From an uncultured Muribaculaceae bacterium (GTDB taxonomy: Bacteria > Bacteroidota > Bacteroidia > Bacteroidales > Muribaculaceae), in contig CAJURN010000003.1 of the NCBI GenBank assembly GCA_910589055.1, forward strand, positions 112,888-176,887: a DNA stretch of 64,000 bases, written 5' to 3'. Positions within the stretch are counted from its first letter, which is position 1. Each line of letters begins with the position of its first letter. Positions 43,891-52,314 of this stretch are shown here, in pieces. The position numbers and the translations under genes were made by a program. The notes under the pieces were generated by a model that made no database searches, was not told the DNA's origin, and worked only from the letters and a program-made list of their open reading frames with translations.

Positions 43891-44978
43891 AGATTCTTGT
43901 TGTATCCAACATGTATCCGTCCGAGTCGGATCCGTCGTACGGCACTTTTGTCAGAAATTTCTACGAAGACCTTGTTGCCCGCGTCGGTGAGGCTTCAGTC
44001 CGACTTGTCACAATCAGGGGCCGCCGACGGTCAAAGGCTGCAAAATTGGGAGCATATATTTCGTTTTATGCCCGCTTGCTCCGGCAACTTCTGATTCGGA
44101 AATATGATCTCGTGTATGTGCATACGGTCACATTTCCGACTCCTGCATTGCGTGTGGTGTCGATGTTCCGCCGTTTACCGCTTGTGTTCAATGTACATGG
44201 CGATGATGTTTTGCCATCGAACAACTTCAAGACGCGTCTACGCGATATGTCCCGTCCGCTTGTCGCATGCGCGCGGATGATTGTGGCTCCTTCAGAGTAT
44301 TTCAAGGGTGTGGTGTGCGATGTTTTTTCAGGGATTGATCCGGATAAAATTGTGGTGTCTCCTTCCGGAGGGCTGAATAAGAAATTCTATACCGGGTCAG
44401 TGTCGCCGCGCCCGGTGGATGGAAGCAGGCCGGTTGTGCTTGGATTTGTGTCGCGCATCGACAGCGGAAAAGGCTGGGAGACGTATTTGGAAGCTCTCTC
44501 GTCGCTCCGCAAGCAGGGTATGGAGTGTCGTGGCATCATAGCAGGCGGAGGCGCTCAGGCGGCTCTGTTGCGGCGTGAGATTGAACGTATGGAGCTTGGT
44601 GAGGTGGTTGATTACCGCGGCCCGGTGTCGCAGGACGTTCTGGCGCGTCTTTATCATGAATTTGACCTGTTTGTATTTCCGAGTATGCGACGTGCCGAGA
44701 GTCTCGGGCTTGTGGGACTGGAGGCGATGGCTGCCGGAGTTCCTGTTGTCGCATGCTCGATGGCCGGACCTTCGGGATATGTGCAGCCGGGTCGTAACGG
44801 CTATTTGTTTGAACCGGGTTCTTCCAAAGATCTTGCTGAGAAGATAAAACTGTTCATGAATTTGACGCCGGAGCAGCGCATGCAGATGGCTGCCCGGGCG
44901 TATGAAGATTCGTTGCCTTACGAGACGACCTTGGTGTCGGAGCGCCTGTATAAGGATATTCTCAAAGTGCTTCAATGA
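43887..44978 (+). CDS. GT4 family glycosyltransferase
   Basis: This 363-residue GT-B fold retaining enzyme begins MKILVVSNMYPSESDPSYGT, typical of GT4. NVHGDDVLPS lies in the acceptor-side domain, LGFVSRIDSGKGWETYLEAL marks the start of the donor domain, and the EX7E motif is in RAESLGLVGLEAMAAG. The donor and acceptor are not known. It overlaps the preceding GT2 by 4 nt, and its 3' end overlaps by 7 nt the convergent minus-strand GT4 gene, leaving no room for a terminator. Confidence 0.92.
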   Translation: MKILVVSNMYPSESDPSYGTFVRNFYEDLVARVGEASVRLVTIRGRRRSKAAKLGAYISFYARLLRQLLIRKYDLVYVHTVTFPTPALRVVSMFRRLPLVFNVHGDDVLPSNNFKTRLRDMSRPLVACARMIVAPSEYFKGVVCDVFSGIDPDKIVVSPSGGLNKKFYTGSVSPRPVDGSRPVVLGFVSRIDSGKGWETYLEALSSLRKQGMECRGIIAGGGAQAALLRREIERMELGEVVDYRGPVSQDVLARLYHEFDLFVFPSMRRAESLGLVGLEAMAAGVPVVACSMAGPSGYVQPGRNGYLFEPGSSKDLAEKIKLFMNLTPEQRMQMAARAYEDSLPYETTLVSERLYKDILKVLQ

Positions 44979-46084
44979 AGCAGAAAATCCTCGACTTGCG
45001 GCATGATTGCCGGCAGGTCGACTCTTGCGGCGCTTCTGAGCGCTTCCTCTTTTAATTCCTGCAGGTGTGAAGGATTGTCCATAAGCGATTCTATTGCCGT
45101 AGCAATGCCTTCTGGTGTTCCGTCGGTGATGATTCCTCCGCCTTCGACCAAAGCCTCTTTTACGCATGGAATTGGGGTGGAAACAATTGGCGTCCCTACG
45201 CTTAAGGATTCAAGGACAACCATCGGAAACCCTTCCGTATTGGAGGATAGACAGAATATGTCGGCGTTTTTAATCTTAGGGAACGGATTTTTTATGAAGC
45301 CGTTGAGAAATACATAATCATCCAGTTGCAGAGAATGAATCTTTTGGGCAAGCTCATTGCGGAGGGGGCCGTCGCCAAGAATATCTATCCGGAATTTCCG
45401 GCCGCGGTTGCGCAGAACTGCCGCTGTATCAATAAGCTTGTTGTGATTCTTGAATTCGACCAAACGAGCGGAATTGACTATGGTAAAAAGCTCTGACTTC
45501 GCAGGCCTCTCTTCCTGAGCTTTTTCAGAAAGGAATACTCGGTTAATCGGATTATAGATTACTGTTTTGTCGGCCTTTGTTTTGAATAGTTTCTCGAATT
45601 CATTTTTAAGCTCGATTGACACAAAAGCTATTTTGTCGACACTGTTGTAGAACTTGGTTTCTTCATCTTTTTTGAACCAGAAGTCATACCATCGGTTCAT
45701 GCGCAGATTGCTGTGTACCCAGGAATAGTTTCGGGGAGCCAGGTCAAGAAGTTGGGAGTGAAGTTTGGCTGTGCCGCCTTCCATAAAGGAAACTGTCAAG
45801 TCGAAATGTTCTCCTTCCAATACGCGTCTGGCACGTTTTTCCCTTACAAAGTTGCGCAGGTCATAGAAGTGGGTGACAAGGCGGGTGGCTTTCGACTTAT
45901 ATGACTTGAACAACGACTTTACTTTCACATATTCCGGAATAGAATCCATGAACGGGCCTTCGCCGTAAATCAGGAGTAGGGTGATGTCGAATTTTTCAGG
46001 GTTGAGTTTCTGGAGCATGGTGACAAGGACTCTTTCAGCTCCACCGCCTCCCATGGAGTCCTGAATAATGAGAATCTTTTTCAT
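44972..46084 (-). CDS. GT4 family glycosyltransferase of the polysaccharide operon
   Basis: This 370-residue GT-B enzyme begins MKKILIIQDSMGGGGAERVL, the GGAER motif common in capsule and O-antigen GT4 enzymes. TIVNSARLVEFKNHNKLIDT starts the donor domain, and TEGFPMVVLESLSVGTPIV carries EX7E. It is the last gene of the minus-strand wza-wzc-wzy-wzx unit, 11 nt after the flippase. Its end overlaps the convergent GT4 gene by 7 nt. Confidence 0.92.
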   Translation of the reverse strand: MKKILIIQDSMGGGGAERVLVTMLQKLNPEKFDITLLLIYGEGPFMDSIPEYVKVKSLFKSYKSKATRLVTHFYDLRNFVREKRARRVLEGEHFDLTVSFMEGGTAKLHSQLLDLAPRNYSWVHSNLRMNRWYDFWFKKDEETKFYNSVDKIAFVSIELKNEFEKLFKTKADKTVIYNPINRVFLSEKAQEERPAKSELFTIVNSARLVEFKNHNKLIDTAAVLRNRGRKFRIDILGDGPLRNELAQKIHSLQLDDYVFLNGFIKNPFPKIKNADIFCLSSNTEGFPMVVLESLSVGTPIVSTPIPCVKEALVEGGGIITDGTPEGIATAIESLMDNPSHLQELKEEALRSAARVDLPAIMPQVEDFLLH

Positions 46085-46095
46085 ACGGCGAAAAT

Positions 46096-47610
46096 TTAAG
46101 GTTTGGAAAATTTGGTAAGGGTTTTAAGTATAGCGTTTCTTTCCCGGGAATCAAGACCGAGGAAGTATATTGAAGCAGGTACTGTAATCAGTGTGCATGC
46201 TGTTGTTGCGAAGAACACGGACGTGGCACCGCTCATTATCCACCATAGAATCAGAGGGGGCAGAGAGCCGCATATGCTTACCGCGACAAGGCGAAGCAGC
46301 ACTTTTTGCAAATATGTACTGATTGCAACTCCACAGCATATTTTGTTGTAGACGAGCCTTATGGCCAATGTCGTGATGTCAATACCTATCATCACGGCAA
46401 TAAGGGTTGCCGGCGCGCCGCCGAATTTGTAAGCGAGATATGTGATTGGCAGACATAGCAGCCAGCATACGCTTATCACAATCTGGTAGCTTGCAATCTT
46501 TCCGTAGGCTTGCATCGAAATCCAGAACGGTCCTGTGAGGGAATCCAGGATACAGAACACAATCATCAGTCTTGCGAATAAAGCTCCCTGCGGAGGAACT
46601 TCTCCAAGCCATATGCCGAGCACATATTCCATGTTGAGCATCAGTGGCAGGCCGATAAAGAAAACGAGGAAATACGAAAGTTTTGATGTCTGGATAAACA
46701 AGCGCAGATAATCGGTGCGGTTGCCGGATGAGAACGTCTGCACAATCTGGGGATTGGATGCGTATTGAACACTGCGGGTAAAGGAGAATACGGCAGTCTT
46801 TACCTGATTGGTGATTCCCATTGTGGCATTGAACGCCACGCCGTAGAAGATGTTCAGAATCATCGACAGGCCTTGCTGATATGATATATCGGATATGGAG
46901 GTAAGAACGTTCCACCCTGTGAACCGGCTTATTTCCAATGTATCGCTCCAAGGAGAGTTGAGAGAGAAACGTATGTTTTTGAATTGCATGCGGCAATAAA
47001 TGACGTAGCTTGCCGTGATGCCTGTTGCCACGGCGATAAGGAGCAGCATGTAAATGATAAGTTTCACTCCCGGAATCCACGAAAGGCATATCACGGCTGT
47101 GAGTTTGAGAAATGCCTCGATGATTGAATTGTATGCGTAGAACGACATCTTCTCATAGGCCGTGATAAGGGAGTTGTATGGCACGCGGAAAATCTCGAAC
47201 ATAACAATCACCAACGAGAGTTGGAACACTATGTTGGCGTCGCCCATCCTGCCTTCGGGAATTGACAGATAGGTATTGAGAAACCATAGTCCTGCCGTTT
47301 CTGCCAGGACAAGGACAATCAATGCTGTGATGAACACACATACGCAGCATGAAGCGAAAATACGCAGCATGTTGCGTCCGCCGTTTATTCCCAGTTCCAC
47401 GTTCATATAACGCTGGATTGCGCTTGTGAGCGAAGAGGTCATGAAGGCCATTGTCAGCGACAATCCACCTACAACGGAGTAAATACCATAGCCTGTGACT
47501 CCGAGCTGTTCAAGTACGATACGGCTTGTGAAGAGAGTTATGCCCATTGTGATGAGCATACGCACGGCCATAAACAGGGAGTTCTTGAATATGCGACGGT
47601 TCTCAGCCAT
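46096..47610 (-). CDS. Polysaccharide flippase (Wzx/MATE-like)
   Basis: This 504-residue integral membrane protein has 12 or so predicted helices and the pattern of the polysaccharide transporter group of the MOP superfamily. It starts MAENRRIFKNSLFMAVRMLI, then ITLFTSRIVLEQLGVTGYGI. It should move lipid-linked sugar units to the periplasmic face for polymerisation. The ATG at 47610 is preferred to an in-frame start at 47658 because it begins at the family N terminus and overlaps the wzy-like stop by only 8 nt (ATGGCTGA), a usual coupling arrangement. Confidence 0.88.
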   Translation of the reverse strand: MAENRRIFKNSLFMAVRMLITMGITLFTSRIVLEQLGVTGYGIYSVVGGLSLTMAFMTSSLTSAIQRYMNVELGINGGRNMLRIFASCCVCVFITALIVLVLAETAGLWFLNTYLSIPEGRMGDANIVFQLSLVIVMFEIFRVPYNSLITAYEKMSFYAYNSIIEAFLKLTAVICLSWIPGVKLIIYMLLLIAVATGITASYVIYCRMQFKNIRFSLNSPWSDTLEISRFTGWNVLTSISDISYQQGLSMILNIFYGVAFNATMGITNQVKTAVFSFTRSVQYASNPQIVQTFSSGNRTDYLRLFIQTSKLSYFLVFFIGLPLMLNMEYVLGIWLGEVPPQGALFARLMIVFCILDSLTGPFWISMQAYGKIASYQIVISVCWLLCLPITYLAYKFGGAPATLIAVMIGIDITTLAIRLVYNKICCGVAISTYLQKVLLRLVAVSICGSLPPLILWWIMSGATSVFFATTACTLITVPASIYFLGLDSRERNAILKTLTKFSKP

Positions 47611-48925
47611 TGTGTCCGTCAGGCTTAGACTCCGGAGCGGGGAAATACCGCACTGCAAGAAGTACCCCGAACATAACCGCGCACACCACCGGTTCGCGCA
47701 GGGAGTCGTTGTAAATCATAATCATAAGAAAAGAGAAGGCGAGCAGCAGGCGCAGCTGTCGTCCAAGAGGGCGGAGAGCTTTCCCTGAGAAAGTAATCTG
47801 CCACAGGAACCATACGAGCCATCCGATTCCTACGAGCCCTAACTGCACGAGCGTGACAAATATTGTCGGGCGTGAGCCTATCAGAATCCATTCGTATTCT
47901 TTGGCAAAGGGGGTTACGCGTCCTGTAATCCATCCTTTGAACTGGCCTATACCTGTTCCGAAAAGCAGGCCGCCGGGTTCATTTGAGAGAATGGGTATGA
48001 TGAGTGCCAGCTTGGCAAAACGGGGAACGTCCATCTGCCACACTTCGGTCGGGTCCACTTCAATGAGACCGTCCTGCACTTTCTGTCCGATGTCAACAAT
48101 TTCGTCAATGTCAAGTCCGTAGAGATATTCCTCATACATTTCGGATGACACGAATTTTTCCGGATCCTGTCCTGTGGCTGATATGTAGGCGTAGAAGAGT
48201 CCTATGAAGGCTACAATTCCGATAGGAATGATGTAGAAAAATTTAAGCACGAGCTTACGGTCGAACTTGACAAGGAGCAGAAAATAAAGGATGAAAAGCA
48301 GGAAACTTATCTTTGTCTCGTTGAGAAAAGTCGGGTATAGAAGCAGAATGTAGAATTTATTCTTCCGTAGGGATTGCATGTAGTTGGAAGAATCCCATCG
48401 AGGGGCTATGAGGTAGAATGATACGATGTAGATCATCATCGAAGTCATGCCCGAAGCTCCCTCGCCCATCGTTCCTCCGCCCATGTCGCCTGCGCCGTAT
48501 CGGATAAACTGCCAAGTGATACACACAGCCTGGAGAACGAGCCACACTGTAAGCGCTTTGTCGAAGGAGCGACGGAAATCTTCCGCGTGTGAGCATGTGA
48601 AAAAATACCTCAACACCGGCACTACAAGAAGTATTCCCACAAAGTCACGGAATCCGTTGAGGTAAATTCCCCATGATTCGTGATTAAGGATAATGGATGA
48701 GAATAATGACAGGACAAGAAAGGAGACGAGTACCACAATATCCCGTCGGGTGCTGATGCAGAATAATCCGAGTCCGACAAGCGTCACGTCCACAAACAAA
48801 GCTCGCACAGTGTTGAGCTTGTGCAGGGGCGGAAGAAGCTCGTCTGCCACAAAACCCCAGCAGCACGCAATCCAGAAGATTACGAAGAATGTGTAGAAAC
48901 AGAGTTTGTAGCGGTTTATCAACAT
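47603..48925 (-). CDS. O-antigen polymerase/ligase-like membrane protein (Wzy-like)
   Basis: This 440-residue protein has around ten membrane helices and a large loop between about 240 and 350 (YAYISATGQDPEKFVSSEMY onward), the general architecture of Wzy polymerases and WaaL ligases. No sequence motif identifies it firmly; the call rests on topology and on position between a wzc-like kinase and a wzx-like flippase. LLFGTGIGQFKGWI resembles the G-x-G-x-G segment common in this group. Expected role: joining repeat units in the periplasm. Confidence 0.75.
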   Translation of the reverse strand: MLINRYKLCFYTFFVIFWIACCWGFVADELLPPLHKLNTVRALFVDVTLVGLGLFCISTRRDIVVLVSFLVLSLFSSIILNHESWGIYLNGFRDFVGILLVVPVLRYFFTCSHAEDFRRSFDKALTVWLVLQAVCITWQFIRYGAGDMGGGTMGEGASGMTSMMIYIVSFYLIAPRWDSSNYMQSLRKNKFYILLLYPTFLNETKISFLLFILYFLLLVKFDRKLVLKFFYIIPIGIVAFIGLFYAYISATGQDPEKFVSSEMYEEYLYGLDIDEIVDIGQKVQDGLIEVDPTEVWQMDVPRFAKLALIIPILSNEPGGLLFGTGIGQFKGWITGRVTPFAKEYEWILIGSRPTIFVTLVQLGLVGIGWLVWFLWQITFSGKALRPLGRQLRLLLAFSFLMIMIYNDSLREPVVCAVMFGVLLAVRYFPAPESKPDGHNG

Positions 48926-48962
48926 GCTTCAGCTATATGCCTGTGGGCGTGGAATGGGAGGA

Positions 48963-51266
48963 TTATTCTTTCTTTTCGCCGTAACCGTAGCCATAACCTT
49001 GCTTGGCTGTGGTTCCGTTTATTACAAGAGCCAGGTTCGGGAGGCGCTTGTTGTGGTAGAAATCACCGAACAGGCGCAGGTCGGACTTGGTGGTGTAGTT
49101 GGCACGGCATACGTAGATGGTCGCGTCGGCCACACGGGAAAGCGACAGAGAATCGCTCACGATTCCGACAGGTGCGGAGTCAACGATGATATAATCGTAG
49201 CGGCTGCGGGCATCCCGGAAGAATTCATCAACCCTCGGGTTCACCAACAGTTCAGAGGGATTCGGAGGAATGGGACCTGCCGTAATCACGTCAAGCTCTG
49301 GAAGCTGTTCCGGGTGTTGGATAAGTCGGTCGAACGAAGTCTGTCCTCCGGCCACGAAGTCGGTGAATCCGGGACCCGGTTTCATGTTCATGTATTCGGC
49401 CAGACGCGGAGCACGTATATCCAGACCCACCAGAAGTACTTTCTTGCCGAGGACGGCCAGAGAAGCGGCGAGGTTGATGGATATGAATGACTTTCCTTCT
49501 CCCGACTTGGTAGAAGTCATCAGCACAACCTTGTCGGAAGGATTCGACATGATGAAGAGAAGGTTGGAGCGCACCAGACGGAAAAGCTCGGCTGTTGGCG
49601 AGGTCTTTCCGTTTTTGATTACCAATGACTGGCCTGAGCGATTGGTGCATATCTCGCCGAGGATTGGAGCGTCGGTGAGAGCTTCCAGCTCTTCGCGGGT
49701 CGAGAATTTGGTGCGGAGAAGATTCTGGAGATATATCACGAATAATCCGAGCAGTATACCAAATATCACAGATAAGGCGAGTATGCGTTTGGGCGACATG
49801 GTTACCTCATCGTTGAGGGCGTATGCTGCGTCGATTACCTTGCCTTTCTCAACACCGTTGGCAAGAAGCATGGCAATCTGTTCGCGCTGTTGCAGGAGGA
49901 AGATATAGAGCTGTTCCTTGATGGTGCGTTGGCGCATGATGTCACGCATCACGCGTTCCTGTGAGGGAACTTGTCCGAGAACATTTTGGGTTGAACCCAT
50001 CTTGCTTTTGAGCTCCCTGAGAGCTACTTGATAGCTTTCGATGGATTTATTCAGACTTGTCACGAGATTGGAACGCATGGCTTCGAGCTGGCCGTCGAGG
50101 GTTTCGAGAGCCTTGTTTCCGGGGCGTGCGGTCTGTGCGATGCGCATGCGCTGGAGCAAGAGGTCGTTATACGCTGTGATTGCCTGTCCGTTTGATTCGC
50201 TCTGGCTCTGATTGACAAGTGTCGAAGGAACGAGGCTTGTGGAGTTGGAGTCGTCAGCAAGAAAGTCCCTGACAAGTTTAAGAATTTCATACTGGGTCTC
50301 AGTATCGACAAGTTCCGTCTCGATTTTACCTTTTTTCGTGAATTGATATGTAACCTCGGCTTGTATGTCGACTATGCCCTGTTTGCTTTTGAGGGATTCT
50401 ATATTACCTTCTACGTCGGTAAGATCCTCGGACAGCAGTTCGAGACGTTTGTCAAGGAACGCGAGAGTCTTCTGATGTTTGGCATTGTCCTGAGATATGT
50501 TGCGGAGATTGTATTGCTCTATTATGGCATCGAGTACGGCGCGGGAATAGTCGATATTTTCCGACTGGAGCGCGAGCTCAATAACGTTGGCCTTGCGGTT
50601 TGCAATCTCGATAGACAGGTTTTCCGACAAGTCTTCAGCAGCTTTATCGTAGCCACTGAAGATAATAGTGCTCTTTTGGTCTTCTCCGGAAATGAAAGTA
50701 GGCGTTGTCACGATAGTGTATTCACCATAAGGAGTGTCGAGCGCAACCGGGAATGTCGCGTTCTCAACCTCGGCAATCACCTCCTTGCGGCATTTTACTT
50801 TTATGTCAGCCTTGTCCTTGTCGTTGACTTTGATTGTGAACACGAGTGTCGAGCGAAGGGTGTCGGCGATTGAGGGATTGCACACCAGCTCAATGGGGGA
50901 ATCTTCAAAGTCGAAGCGTTTCTGGAGAAAACCGGTTTTTGTCAGGTGTGTCTTGTTGAGGCTCAACTTCTTGACAACATCACGCAGCACGGTGTGTGAT
51001 GATACGGAATATAGCTCGTCGTCGACGTTGGCGCTGGAACCGAAAAGGCTGTTGAGGCGGCTCATTGAGTCTCCGGGATCGGAAGAGTCGGTGGAAATGA
51101 GCATGTTGGCTCTAACAAGATATTCGGAATTGTGGGTGCGGATGTAAAGCATCGCCACGCCAAGGCAGCCTAATATGCAAATCAGGAAGATATACCATTT
51201 CCGGCGGCAGAGTTTCACTATTTCGCCAAGGTCAATGTATTCGCTCTTGTCTTTGAGATTGCTCAT
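48963..51266 (-). CDS. Polysaccharide co-polymerase and tyrosine autokinase (Wzc-like)
   Basis: This 767-residue inner-membrane protein joins a Wzz chain-length domain to a bacterial tyrosine kinase. Membrane helices lie near residues 27-47 (WYIFLICILGCLGVAMLYIR) and about 500-525 (ILALSVIFGILLGLFVIYL). Between them are the periplasmic domain and coiled coil. The kinase has Walker A STKSGEGKSFIS, Walker A' VLLVGLDIRAPRL and Walker B DYIIVDSAPVG. The C terminus carries only three tyrosines (GYGYGYGEKKE), a short version of the usual Tyr cluster. It controls capsule or exopolysaccharide assembly with the export lipoprotein encoded upstream. No partner phosphatase gene is present in the window. 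Confidence 0.94.
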   Translation of the reverse strand: MSNLKDKSEYIDLGEIVKLCRRKWYIFLICILGCLGVAMLYIRTHNSEYLVRANMLISTDSSDPGDSMSRLNSLFGSSANVDDELYSVSSHTVLRDVVKKLSLNKTHLTKTGFLQKRFDFEDSPIELVCNPSIADTLRSTLVFTIKVNDKDKADIKVKCRKEVIAEVENATFPVALDTPYGEYTIVTTPTFISGEDQKSTIIFSGYDKAAEDLSENLSIEIANRKANVIELALQSENIDYSRAVLDAIIEQYNLRNISQDNAKHQKTLAFLDKRLELLSEDLTDVEGNIESLKSKQGIVDIQAEVTYQFTKKGKIETELVDTETQYEILKLVRDFLADDSNSTSLVPSTLVNQSQSESNGQAITAYNDLLLQRMRIAQTARPGNKALETLDGQLEAMRSNLVTSLNKSIESYQVALRELKSKMGSTQNVLGQVPSQERVMRDIMRQRTIKEQLYIFLLQQREQIAMLLANGVEKGKVIDAAYALNDEVTMSPKRILALSVIFGILLGLFVIYLQNLLRTKFSTREELEALTDAPILGEICTNRSGQSLVIKNGKTSPTAELFRLVRSNLLFIMSNPSDKVVLMTSTKSGEGKSFISINLAASLAVLGKKVLLVGLDIRAPRLAEYMNMKPGPGFTDFVAGGQTSFDRLIQHPEQLPELDVITAGPIPPNPSELLVNPRVDEFFRDARSRYDYIIVDSAPVGIVSDSLSLSRVADATIYVCRANYTTKSDLRLFGDFYHNKRLPNLALVINGTTAKQGYGYGYGEKKE

Positions 51267-51338
51267 GAGTGTGATGGATGATAGAGGGTAACCAGTTGTA
51301 GTGTTTTTATGTAAATGCGGATAAGCTATGAGTGGCCG

Positions 51339-52139
51339 CTACTTGATAGCAAGTGCGATAACCAGGGAAGCTACAACAGAGGCGGCGCTGACTACGGTGG
51401 ATATAACCGAAAGTTTGTAAGCGTTGTCCTGGTTGTAACGGGAGTTGGCCTGACGGACATTATTAGGCTCTACGTAAACGTAGTCGTTCTGCTTTAGATA
51501 GAAGTAAGGCGAAGTGAGCACGTCGGAGGAGTTGAGGTCGAGACGGGCAAAAGTACGTTTTCCGTTTTCTTCGCGTATTACAAGCACGTTGGAGCGTTCG
51601 CCGTATGGAGTGATGTCGCCGGCGGCTCCGAGTGCGTCAAGGATGCTGAATCGGTTGCGGTTTACCGGAATTGTCTGAGGTTTGGAAACTTCCCCGGCCA
51701 CAACTACGGTGAAATTGACGAGTTGCACACGTACTATGGCGTCGGTCACATCCTTGCGTACCATGTCGGTGAGTTTGTTCTCGAGTGCAACTGTGGACAT
51801 GCCGGCAACATGGATTTTGCCGAACACCGGGAGCGTGATGTTGCCCTCGGGGTCGACTGATACCGTTTGCTGGCGGGGGGATGTGGCAAGTTTCAATTCA
51901 CTCTGTACAGCCGGGTTCGATAGCGGCAGGTTGTAGTGTGCGGTTGCTTCGGGCGATGACGAGTTGATTGTAATCATCAGTTCATCGTCAGGTTGTATGT
52001 CCGGAGTGTATTCCATCGTTTCAATCACTCCTTCAGTGGCCTGGAGGTCGGTGAAGTAGGGGAGCACTGTTTTATGAGAGGAACACCCCATGAGCATGCA
52101 TGCGGCCAGAAAGGATAGCGAAAGACTACGTAAGTTCAT
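51339..52139 (-). CDS. Polysaccharide export lipoprotein (Wza-like)
   Basis: This 266-residue protein has a lipoprotein signal (LSFLAACMLMGCSSHK, Cys19). The poly_export domain shows YTPDIQPDDELMITINSSS, and SLBB domains follow, with VDPEGNITLPVFGKIHVAGM and VVVAGEVSKPQTIPVNRNR. A C-terminal membrane helix (VISTVVSAASVVASLVIALA) is typical of the shorter Bacteroidetes type. It should form the periplasmic and outer-membrane channel for polysaccharide. It is first in the minus-strand operon, and wzc follows 72 nt later. No promoter consensus is clear in the 175 nt before it. Confidence 0.93.
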   Translation of the reverse strand: MNLRSLSLSFLAACMLMGCSSHKTVLPYFTDLQATEGVIETMEYTPDIQPDDELMITINSSSPEATAHYNLPLSNPAVQSELKLATSPRQQTVSVDPEGNITLPVFGKIHVAGMSTVALENKLTDMVRKDVTDAIVRVQLVNFTVVVAGEVSKPQTIPVNRNRFSILDALGAAGDITPYGERSNVLVIREENGKRTFARLDLNSSDVLTSPYFYLKQNDYVYVEPNNVRQANSRYNQDNAYKLSVISTVVSAASVVASLVIALAIK

Positions 52140-52314
52140 GAACAGCGGTATAATTATTGCGTTTTACAAAATGGCAGGATGGATAGCTTGAAGGTGCAAG
52201 CATATGAATCCGACATGTTTCTTTTCAGACACATGTTTTCCAAAAATCAAACGTTTGTATGTGTTAATATATTGTGTCAAAATTCTGTTAAAAAATGTTT
52301 TACCAACAGGAGTA

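Noticed and set aside
44972..52139. Recent horizontal transfer of the polysaccharide operon
   Set aside because: The minus-strand genes are somewhat more AT-rich than the ribosomal cluster, but that contrast is expected between low- and high-expression genes, and there are no mobile-element remnants at the edges.
52140..52314. A promoter for the wza-like operon and a recQ terminator
   Set aside because: I found no TAnnTTTG on the minus strand with a matching -33 box, and only a weak 5-bp CAACA/TGTTG stem before a T-run. Neither is good enough to list.
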